From Bifidobacterium stellenboschense (lineage in GTDB: Bacteria; Actinomycetota; Actinomycetes; Actinomycetales; Bifidobacteriaceae): 64,000 nt of DNA. Location: contig NZ_JGZP01000012.1 of the NCBI RefSeq assembly GCF_000741785.1, positions 124,001 through 188,000 on the forward strand. Reading direction: 5' to 3'. The notes below the pieces were generated by a model. That model made no database searches, had not been told where the DNA came from, and saw nothing but the letters and a program-made list of their open reading frames with translations. The translations under genes were made by a program, and so were the position numbers. Shown here one piece after another: positions 57,311-64,000 of the stretch. Each line of letters opens with the position of its first letter. Position 1 is the stretch's first letter.

Positions 57311-60300
57311 TCAGCTGGTGAGACCTTGCGCGGGTTGGATTCTGACGGCGTTGCGCGCGGGAATGGCCGCGGCGAGGAACGCCGCGAAGAGAATGACGGG
57401 GATGAGCACGCCGATCTGCGTCCATGGCAGTTGCGTGGTGAATTGGTTGGTCATGCCGCCGATCTGTGCTTTGACGCCGGCTAGCCCAAGCGGCAGACCG
57501 ACCAGCAGGCCAACAAACGTGCCGATGATGGTCAGGGTCAGCGCTTCGATGACGATCTCCGTGCGGATGACGCCGCGTCTGGTGCCGAGCGCGCGCAGCA
57601 TGCTGATCTCGTTGGTGCGTTCGATGACGGACAGCGCGAGCTGGTTGGCGAGCCCGGTCAGGCTGATGATGACGGTGATGGCGAGCATCGCGTAGGAGAG
57701 CATGAGCAGCATGTTGAGCACGTTGAGGATGTCGCTGCTCTCGGCGATGCCGCCGCCGACCGTGGCGTTCGGATCGGCCACGGCCAGCCGGTTGACCTGA
57801 TTGGCGAGTTTGGCTCGGTCGATATTGGGCTTGGCTTTGAACCAGATCATGCTGGTCTTCAATGCCGGTTCGATGGTGGCGGCGTGCGGCAGTGCGGCGA
57901 GCTGGCCGTCGGTGATGATGACCGCGAGTTTCGGCGATTCGGTGAGTTGCGAGGCGTGCGCCCTGACCGTGACGGGAATACCGGCGACGGTGAGCGTGAG
58001 CGTATCGCCTTCCTTGATGCCGATGGTGCTCATATAACGCGGGTGGACGAGCGCGACCGGCACGCCGTTCTCCTCGCCGGCGCGCCACTGGTCATTCTTG
58101 GCAAAGACTGCGGCGGCCTTGTCGGGGATGACGTCGAGTATCCGAGGCGTGGTTTTCGCCCCGTCCGGCGTCTGGTCGATGGCGATGGTGCGTATCGGGT
58201 AGGAGGCTTGCGCGTCGGTGATTCCACGGGCATGCCGCAGGATCTTGTCGGAGAGCGGGCTATTGTCCGGCGTGTAGAGGGCGGCGCTGACCGGGTAGCG
58301 ATGGTCGAGGTCGGCGTTGATGGTGGCGGTGCCGGTGGCCGCGGCCGAGGAGAGCGCGGCGATCAGGCTGATGCCGAACGCGACCGCTGTGATAGTGCCG
58401 CCCGCGCGCCGCGCATTCGCCGTCAGACTCGCCGCGGCCAGTTTGCCCGCCAATCCGCAGACGGACAATGCCGCATCGATGATGGGCATGAGCATCGCGA
58501 CAAGTCCAGGCAGAGCAAGCACGAGACCAAGCGCCAAAGCAAGACCACCGGCCAGCGCGACGGGCATGTGGAAGCCGGCCGCGCCGACCCATAGCAGCGC
58601 GACGCCGGCGATCGCGCACACTGCGCCGAACGCGATGCGCGGAACACTGCCGTTATACGTCTTGCCATCCGCCGTCACATCGTTGTTGCCGTCTCCGGAC
58701 TGCGCGGCTCCGTCCAGTGCCTGGATGGGTGGGATGCGCGTGGCGTGGCGTACGGTCGTCCATGCGGTCGATACCGTGGCCGCAACGGTCAGCAGCAGCG
58801 TTCCCGCCAGCAGGAGCGGGTTGGCGGCGAATCCGCCGAATGCCTGACCCATCACCGTCATGGCCGCGTAACCGCCGCCCACGCCGATCAGGGCGCCGAT
58901 GAACGTGCCGGCTATGGCGGTGATCAGCGCTTCGGACAATACCAGCGAACGGATGTTCGCGCGTCTGGCTCCGATCAGGCGCAGCATGGCGATGTCCCGC
59001 GTGCGCTGCGCGATCAGCGTCCGGTAGGTGCTGGAGATCACCATCATCGCGCAGACCAGGGCGATGACGGCGAACACCGCCATGATCACGGTCAATTGCG
59101 TGCTGCCGCCGGCCATCATCGCCGACGCCTGACGGATCATCTCCACGCCCGTGACCGCCGTGACACCATCCGCCTTGGCCGCCGTCACAAGACGTTGGGT
59201 GACCGAATCGATGTCAGAGGGGTCGTTGAGCTTGACGAACAGCTCACCCGGCGTTGCATCACCGAAGTACGTCGGGTCGGCGTAGATCGCGTAGTCGGTG
59301 CCGGTCATCGGCTTGAACCGCACATCATTGATGCCGCTGACCGTCACCGCATGCTTCGTACCGTCGGACGACTTCAACGTGACCGTGCCGCCGACCCGCA
59401 CGCCGAGCTTGCCGGCAGTATCCTGCGAGATGACGATCTGGTCGGCGGACCGCGGCCAGTCGCCGGACTCCAGTCCGAACCAGCGCAGGGACGGGTCCCG
59501 GGCGACGGAATACACGTTCGCCGTGCCACGCGCATCCGCGCCGTATGCGGTGACCGTGGCCGCATAATACGGAGCCGTCGCCTTCACCTTGCCGTTGACA
59601 CGCGCCTCGGCAAGCACGTCCTCGGCCCACGAGGGCTTCAATGATTTCACGTCGGCGTCGCCAGGATCGATGATGACGTCCACCGGCTTCAACGGCGCGG
59701 CCGTGACCGTGGCCATGCTCGCGGTGGACGTGCCCTGGAACACGACCGTGCCCGCCAGCATCGCCGCCGACAGGACTACCGCCGACAGGACAGCGAGCAG
59801 TCGGGATGGAGAATGCCTGATCTGCGCCCATGCCACCCGGATCATCGCACACCGTCCTTTCGGGGGGATGGCATCCGACCACCCTCCGTCGCCTGTGGCG
59901 ACACCTCCCGCCGGCGGGAGGAAAGAACCAGCGTCCTGTTCGAGCACGCGTACCACGTCGGCGGCGGTCGGATGTGCGATATCCGCCGCGATCAGCCCGT
60001 CACGCACCACGAGCGCCCGGTCGGCGTAGGCGGCGGCGTTCGGATCATGCGTGACCATCACGATCGTCTGCCCGCGACGCGACGCCATATCCCGCAAAAT
60101 CACCAGCAACTGGCGCGACGACTTCACATCCAGCGCCCCGGTCGGCTCGTCCGCGAACACCACCGCGGGATTCCCGGCCAGCGCGCGGGCGACCGCCACG
60201 CGCTGCCGTTGCCCGCCGCTCATCTCCTGAGGCTTGTGATTAAGCCGGTTCTCGATGCCCAGCTCACGCGCGATCCCGCGTATGGCCTGCCGGTCATGCT

Positions 60301-60688
60301 TTCTGCAGCGCAGCGTGAACGGCAGTTCGATGTTCTGCTCCGCCGTCAGATACGGCAGCAGGTTGAAATCCTGGAAGATGAACCCGATCTGATCTCGCCG
60401 CAGATCGGACAACGCATCATCCGACAACGTCGAAATATCCGTGCCGTCGATGATCACCCGGCCGGAAGTCGGCGTATCCAACCCAGCCAGCAAATGCAGC
60501 AACGTGGTCTTGCCCGAACCGGACGGGCCCACGATCGCCGTGAACCTGCCCTTCTCGAACCGGGCCGTGATGCCCGCCACCGCAACCGTCTCGGCCATGC
60601 CGGAACCGTACGTCTTGCGCACGTCAATCGCCTCGACCGCCGCCGGGCACACGGTCATACCGCCGTTTGTTCCTGCTATGCCTGTCAT
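57311..60688 (-). CDS. ABC transporter with ATPase and FtsX-type permease in one chain
   Basis: 1125 residues. Residues 1-~255 are a MacB/LolD-type ATPase: Walker A GPSGSGKTT (54-62), signature MSGGQRQRV (156-164), Walker B with ADEPTGALD (179-187), switch VTHD. After a Gly/Pro linker, residues ~282-1125 are a ten-helix permease with two FtsX domains and two large extracytoplasmic domains. Normally these are separate genes. M282 (codon at 59843-59845) looks like a native permease N-terminus and has AAAGGA nine bases upstream. Likely exports peptides, antibiotics or lipids; diverges from a two-component system. Start ATG has AAGGGG. Confidence 0.85.
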   Translation of the reverse strand: MTGIAGTNGGMTVCPAAVEAIDVRKTYGSGMAETVAVAGITARFEKGRFTAIVGPSGSGKTTLLHLLAGLDTPTSGRVIIDGTDISTLSDDALSDLRRDQIGFIFQDFNLLPYLTAEQNIELPFTLRCRKHDRQAIRGIARELGIENRLNHKPQEMSGGQRQRVAVARALAGNPAVVFADEPTGALDVKSSRQLLVILRDMASRRGQTIVMVTHDPNAAAYADRALVVRDGLIAADIAHPTAADVVRVLEQDAGSFLPPAGGVATGDGGWSDAIPPKGRCAMIRVAWAQIRHSPSRLLAVLSAVVLSAAMLAGTVVFQGTSTASMATVTAAPLKPVDVIIDPGDADVKSLKPSWAEDVLAEARVNGKVKATAPYYAATVTAYGADARGTANVYSVARDPSLRWFGLESGDWPRSADQIVISQDTAGKLGVRVGGTVTLKSSDGTKHAVTVSGINDVRFKPMTGTDYAIYADPTYFGDATPGELFVKLNDPSDIDSVTQRLVTAAKADGVTAVTGVEMIRQASAMMAGGSTQLTVIMAVFAVIALVCAMMVISSTYRTLIAQRTRDIAMLRLIGARRANIRSLVLSEALITAIAGTFIGALIGVGGGYAAMTVMGQAFGGFAANPLLLAGTLLLTVAATVSTAWTTVRHATRIPPIQALDGAAQSGDGNNDVTADGKTYNGSVPRIAFGAVCAIAGVALLWVGAAGFHMPVALAGGLALALGLVLALPGLVAMLMPIIDAALSVCGLAGKLAAASLTANARRAGGTITAVAFGISLIAALSSAAATGTATINADLDHRYPVSAALYTPDNSPLSDKILRHARGITDAQASYPIRTIAIDQTPDGAKTTPRILDVIPDKAAAVFAKNDQWRAGEENGVPVALVHPRYMSTIGIKEGDTLTLTVAGIPVTVRAHASQLTESPKLAVIITDGQLAALPHAATIEPALKTSMIWFKAKPNIDRAKLANQVNRLAVADPNATVGGGIAESSDILNVLNMLLMLSYAMLAITVIISLTGLANQLALSVIERTNEISMLRALGTRRGVIRTEIVIEALTLTIIGTFVGLLVGLPLGLAGVKAQIGGMTNQFTTQLPWTQIGVLIPVILFAAFLAAAIPARNAVRIQPAQGLTS

Positions 60689-60840
60689 GCCAGCCCCTTC
60701 CTATGTTCCACGGATGATTCGATCGCGCGATGCGCCGAACCTTCCGTTCGCACAACCAACTTATGGGGATGGAATCGTGCGGGGTATCATCCGGAAGAAC
60801 CAATCCGCATCCGACCGGTATCGAAGTATGAACGGACTGG

Positions 60841-60850
60841 TACCTAGGTA
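60841..60850. repeat. Palindrome TACCTAGGTA in the ABC/two-component divergent gap
   Basis: Perfect 10-bp palindrome near the middle of the 243-base gap. Direct repeats of GTATGA flank it (60823-60828, 60848-60853). A candidate response-regulator site; no more can be said. Confidence 0.35.
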
Positions 60851-60918
60851 TGAGTTCTCTGGAACGAGGAGAGTGGGAATCATCATTGCGAATCATGTCA
60901 TCGGCCAACTGATACGGG

Positions 60919-60924
60919 TAACGT
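60919..60924 (+). promoter_or_regulatory. -10 hexamer TAACGT of the sensor kinase gene
   Basis: TAACGT is 7 bases before ATG 60932, without a Shine-Dalgarno sequence, suggesting a leaderless message. Confidence 0.4.
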
Positions 60925-60931
60925 CGTTGGT

Positions 60932-62122
60932 ATGAAGGTTCGTGCAGAGGATACGGTCGCCTTGTTCGGCGTGCTGTTGTGCATGCTGTTCGGTGCGGCG
61001 GGCATGGGCGATTGGGCATGGGCGAGCGTGGCCGTCGCCTCCATCGTGTTCGTGCGACGGCGGTTCACCGTATTCGCCGTATCGGCGACCGTCGTCCCCG
61101 CCGCATATACGACCATCTACGGCTCGTTCACGTTGATCGGCCAGCTCATGGCGGTGGTATCCGTGTTTCTGTGCGGGACAGGTCGGGTGAGGCGTCGCCG
61201 GCTGGTTGGCTTGGCGTCGTGTCTGTTGCCCATCGTCGCATTCGGCCTGCACTTGGTAATTGTTTGCTCCCCGGATTGGACGATGCCCGTGGCAGGACTA
61301 TTCGCGGGCAGTCTGATGCTGTCCGCATGGCAGGCGGGCCGGCTCAACTGTGCCAAGGATATGCGGCTTGAGGCGGAGAAAGAACGCCGGATCATGGCCG
61401 AACGCGACAGTGACATGCGTGCGCGGCTGGCCGTATTGGAGGAACGCATGCGCATCAGCCACGAGATGCACGACATCCTCGCCCACACGCTCACCGGCAT
61501 CACCGTCCAAGCCGAAAGCGGCAGAACGACCACCGCCGATTCCGCATCGCGCATGGCGTTCGCGGACATCTCCCAAGCCTCGCGCGAAGCCGTCGCCGAT
61601 TTGCGGGCCCTACTATCCGACATTACGAGAGAAGACCGTTTGCCGGAACCCACACTCGACCAGTTCGACGCTCTCATCGCCGGATACCGGAGACAGGGGC
61701 TGGTCATCGACCTGCACCAGGAAGGCATGAAGCTATCGTGTCTGCCGACGGGACTGTCTCACGCCGTATACCGTGTGGCCGAGGAATGTCTGACCAATGC
61801 GCTGCGCTACGCACAACCTCGCTGCGTCGATCTGTCCCTGACCATCACCGGCGATGCAATTCGACTGCACTGCGAAAACCCGTATGCGCCTCTTTCTTGC
61901 GCATCGGAGTCGCCGAACGTCACCGAACGGCGACGGCACACACACGGTCTTGACGGCATCCGGTGGAGGTGCGAGCAATATGACGGTCACGCCAGCATCA
62001 GCATGACGGGTGGGCTCTGTTCAATCGATGCTGTCTGGCCGCTGCCCCATCAGAGAGAACCGGTGGCGGCGGCATTGAACGAGACGGGCGACGGACACCG
62101 TCAAGAAGGACGGTGGCAATGA
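60932..62122 (+). CDS. Sensor histidine kinase, NarL/DesK class
   Basis: 396 residues. The N-terminal ~135 residues hold about four to five hydrophobic segments with no large extracellular domain, so sensing is probably in or at the membrane. The HisKA_3 box ISHEMHDILAHTLTG has phospho-acceptor H180. The ATPase domain has the N-box EECLTNALRYA and a G-box THGLDGIRWR. Base composition is a little lower in GC than the flanking core genes. ATGA overlap with the response regulator. Such kinases often sense envelope stress and control a neighbouring ABC exporter. Confidence 0.87.
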   Translation: MKVRAEDTVALFGVLLCMLFGAAGMGDWAWASVAVASIVFVRRRFTVFAVSATVVPAAYTTIYGSFTLIGQLMAVVSVFLCGTGRVRRRRLVGLASCLLPIVAFGLHLVIVCSPDWTMPVAGLFAGSLMLSAWQAGRLNCAKDMRLEAEKERRIMAERDSDMRARLAVLEERMRISHEMHDILAHTLTGITVQAESGRTTTADSASRMAFADISQASREAVADLRALLSDITREDRLPEPTLDQFDALIAGYRRQGLVIDLHQEGMKLSCLPTGLSHAVYRVAEECLTNALRYAQPRCVDLSLTITGDAIRLHCENPYAPLSCASESPNVTERRRHTHGLDGIRWRCEQYDGHASISMTGGLCSIDAVWPLPHQREPVAAALNETGDGHRQEGRWQ

Positions 62123-62856
62123 CGGAAAACGCACACCGGATGCAGCCCATTCGCGTGATGCTGGTCGACAACCAGTCGCTGATACTCAGCGGGTTCACGC
62201 GCATCATCGACGCACAGCCCGATATGACCGTCATCGCCACGGCCGCGGACGGCGAAACCGCGATACGCACGGCCCGCCAATCCAAACCGGACGTGATCCT
62301 CATGGACGTGCGCATGCCCGGACTCGACGGCATCCAAGCTGCACGCATCATCATTCACGATCTGCTGGAAACGCGCGTCATCGGCCTGACTTCATACGAC
62401 ACCGATGCCTACGCCATCGGCATGCTCGATGCCGGAGCCAGCGGATTCCTCCTCAAAAACAGCAGTGCGGAACAGTTCATAGACGCCATACGTGCCGCCG
62501 CCTCGGGCAACACCGTCATGGACACCGCCACCATGAACCGTCTCAGCCAACGGCTCGCCACCGGTTCCGTCCGGACGACGGCGGCGGTGACGACATTCGC
62601 AGACAACGGTGAGACGCCAGTCGGAAGGAACGACGACGATCTTCCCGATTTCACCAGCCGGGAACATGACATCCTCGCCCGCATCGTCCAAGGCGACTCC
62701 AACGAGCAGATCGCCGCGAGCCTGGGCATCAGCGTATCCACCGTTAAAACCCATATCGGCAACATCCTCAGGAAAACCGGTCAGACCAACCGCGTCCGCC
62801 TCATCGTCTGGGCCGCACGGCATTCAAGGCAGATTGACATTCCACACGCAGGGTAG
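62119..62856 (+). CDS. Response regulator, NarL/LuxR type
   Basis: 245 residues. Receiver domain: D17 (with N18 where many have a second aspartate) in LVDNQS, phospho-acceptor D63 in LMDVRMPG, T91 in GLTSYD, K113 in LLKNSS. C-terminal LuxR-type helix-turn-helix (~176-235, LTSRE-like FTSREHDILARIVQG, SNEQIAASLGISVSTVKTHIGNIL). A ~45-residue linker separates them, longer than usual. ATG 62119 overlaps the kinase stop by four bases (AAGGACGG upstream). Probably activates the divergent ABC gene. Confidence 0.9.
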   Translation: MTENAHRMQPIRVMLVDNQSLILSGFTRIIDAQPDMTVIATAADGETAIRTARQSKPDVILMDVRMPGLDGIQAARIIIHDLLETRVIGLTSYDTDAYAIGMLDAGASGFLLKNSSAEQFIDAIRAAASGNTVMDTATMNRLSQRLATGSVRTTAAVTTFADNGETPVGRNDDDLPDFTSREHDILARIVQGDSNEQIAASLGISVSTVKTHIGNILRKTGQTNRVRLIVWAARHSRQIDIPHAG

Positions 62857-62881
62857 CCCATTTCGTCTCCAATCGACCAAT

Positions 62882-62926
62882 TGTCCGATATGTCTGATAT
62901 GTCCGATATTGCCGAAATGTCTGATT
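62882..62926 (+). repeat. Five tandem 9-bp repeats upstream of the antitoxin gene
   Basis: Units TGTCCGATA, TGTCTGATA, TGTCCGATA, TTGCCGAAA, TGTCTGATT run without gaps; consensus TGTCYGATA. An 18-bp near-palindrome centred on CAATTG (62872-62889) overlaps the first unit. The array covers the -35 region of the next gene, so it is a likely multi-site operator. Confidence 0.7.
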
Positions 62927-62937
62927 TGGGATAGGGT
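62909..62937 (+). promoter_or_regulatory. Promoter of the toxin-antitoxin locus
   Basis: TTGCCG (62909-62914, within the fourth repeat unit), 17 bp, TAGGGT (62932-62937); start near 62944. AGGAAAGGA precedes ATG 62967. Confidence 0.55.
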
Positions 62938-62966
62938 GGGCATAAGGCTTCAGGAAAGGACTCGCC

Positions 62967-63368
62967 ATGACCACATTCGAGGCAATCCCCATTTCCCAGA
63001 TCAGCAAAGGCTCCGCATACATCACCACGGGCGACGGCAAGGCATACCCGCTGGACGCGGAGGAACTGCGCCGCGCGTTCGCGGCCATCGTGCACGACAA
63101 TTCGGCGGAGATGATCACCACCGGTGAGGCCGCTCAGATTCTCGGCGTATCGGCGAAGACCGTCGCCCGCATGCTTGACGCCGGAGAGATTCCGTTCGTG
63201 CGCTACGGCGCGAAAGGCAACCGCATGGTTTCCCGCGCGCAGGTCGTCGCCTACCGCGACAAGTCGGAATCCCACGGCCATGAGGCATTGGAGACCATGC
63301 GCGAGGCCGCCAGCCAAGGTGGATTGGACGACATCAACTACTCGGCCTATCTGGCTCGTTACAGCTGA
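62967..63368 (+). CDS. Excisionase/MerR-type DNA-binding antitoxin
   Basis: 133 residues. N-terminal ~45 residues form a small domain (ISQISKGSAYITTGDGKAYPL) unlike the HTH part; residues ~50-95 are an excisionase-type winged helix (TTGEAAQILGVSAKTVARMLDAGEIPFVRYGAKGNR is split across this region). The C-terminal tail (YSAYLARYS) probably covers the toxin. It lies 17 bases before a PIN-domain gene, the layout of type II toxin-antitoxin pairs in which the HTH protein represses the operon. Confidence 0.75.
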   Translation: MTTFEAIPISQISKGSAYITTGDGKAYPLDAEELRRAFAAIVHDNSAEMITTGEAAQILGVSAKTVARMLDAGEIPFVRYGAKGNRMVSRAQVVAYRDKSESHGHEALETMREAASQGGLDDINYSAYLARYS

Positions 63369-63385
63369 AACGAGAGGGATTTGAG

Positions 63386-63951
63386 TTGGTGGTCGCTTTT
63401 CTCGACGCGAACATCTTCCCGCACACCTGGCTGACAGATGTGCTGCTCACGTTTGCCGTCCATCACTTGTTCGACCTCGAATACTCCGACGACGTGCTTG
63501 AAGAAGCCCGCCGGGCGTTCGTCGACGACCTCGGTAAAGATTCTGCTTGGGTCGACCGCTATCTGTCCGCCATCCGCAATGTCAAGCCGTATTATTTTGT
63601 CTCTCCCATTCCGGAACTGACCGGTGAGGTCGTGTTGCCGGACGCTGATGATCGGCATGTGGCCGCCGCCTATAACGGTGATGCGGATGTGATCGTCACC
63701 TTCAATCTGAAGGACTTCCCCGCGAACCAACTCGCCAAGATCGGATTATCCGCCCGTCACCCCCGACGCGTTTCTGACCGGCGTCGCCGAGGCATATCCC
63801 GAACGCGAGGTCAAGGCCATGACCGAACTGGTCGCATCGAAAAAGCATCCGCCGCGCACCATGCGGGGAAGAACTGGAACGGCTCGAACATTCCGGCATG
63901 CCGGGATTCGCCCGTATGATGCGCAGGTTGATGAGTGGGCAACCCGCTTAA
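63386..63951 (+). pseudogene. PIN-domain toxin with two frameshifts
   Basis: The first ~123 residues (AFLDANIFPHTWLTD, LPDADDRHVAAAYNG, VIVTFNLKDF) are an intact PIN_3 core with its acidic residues. Homology to the rest then moves to the next frame at ~63752-63756 (VTPDAFLTGVAEAYP, KKHPPRTM) and again at ~63864 (EELERLEHSGMPGFARMM, ending at TAA 63949-63951). Each shift equals one extra base beside a short C or G run. Unless both are sequencing errors, the toxin is broken. Start TTG 63386 or GTG 63389, GAGAGGG upstream. Confidence 0.75.
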
Positions 63952-64000
63952 TCCAGGATTCGACTTCTATGTCACATGCCAACACTTCGTTCCGCCATGA

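Noticed and set aside
62882..62926. Short tandem repeats as a CRISPR array
   Set aside because: Units are 9 bp without spacers and no cas genes are present; the array lies in a promoter.

Overview
The window is high-GC (mostly G/C at third codon positions), densely coded chromosomal DNA from an actinobacterium, almost certainly a Bifidobacterium. The signs are a fused shikimate kinase/3-dehydroquinate synthase next to aroC and aroQ, a SUF operon in the order sufB-sufD-sufC-sufS-sufU-sufT without a sufR gene, a GuaB3-type IMPDH-related protein beside icd, a DUF4418/FtsX/ABC trio, and several genes whose start codon lies 6-9 bases behind a TANNNT -10 hexamer (probable leaderless mRNAs). I found no phage, IS element, CRISPR array, rRNA operon or replication origin. 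The species cannot be fixed from sequence alone.

Layout. 1-3150: the 3' end of a PcrA/UvrD-type helicase with a remarkable Ser-Tyr-Gly repeat tail, then a DUF4418/permease/ATPase operon. 3150-5471: rpsD with a structured leader, a histidine phosphatase and two small membrane-associated proteins. 5600-9950: alaS-ruvX-mltG. 10050-13923: a prepilin peptidase (minus strand) diverging from aroC-aroKB-aroQ, followed by pyrG. 15887-22240: the complete SUF iron-sulfur assembly cluster. 22335-24784 (minus): glgC, a SpoU methyltransferase and tRNA-Leu(GAG). 24885-30412: rsmE, a HIT protein and phoH-ybeY-corC-like-era. 30499-33448 (minus): an orphan sugar-binding-like lipoprotein and icd. 33587-38034: guaB3, an Rv3235-like protein, acyl-CoA synthetase and def. 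38350-45158: rpsB-tsf, a YddG-like exporter, pyrH-frr-cdsA and rlmN. 45241-48091: hisF-hisI-trpE. 48153-57185: a more accessory region with two divergent cell-wall-type extracytoplasmic proteins, a MATE exporter, nicotinamidase, an MFS transporter, an XRE regulator/membrane protein pair, mscL and a cytosolic-looking S10 peptidase. 57311-62856: a single-chain ATPase-permease ABC protein diverging from a NarL-type two-component system. 62872-64000: a toxin-antitoxin locus whose PIN toxin carries two frameshifts.

How the genes work together. Most of the window is core metabolism and translation. aroC/aroKB/aroQ with trpE form parts of the aromatic pathway, and the YddG-like exporter could move its end products. 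The SUF genes form one machine: SufS desulfurase, SufU scaffold/transfer protein, SufBCD scaffold-ATPase and SufT maturation factor. phoH-ybeY-corC-era is a ribosome maturation cluster, with rsmE and rlmN adding rRNA modification. The ABC fusion and the divergent two-component system look like a stress-sensing and export unit.

The most notable unexplained signals are: a 9-bp five-copy repeat array overlapping the antitoxin promoter, with a twice-frameshifted PIN toxin downstream; two tandem TGAAGT-type palindromes overlapping the XRE promoter; a long hairpin between sufC and sufS; a compact three-way-junction leader before rpsD; and the FUS-like SYG tail of the helicase.
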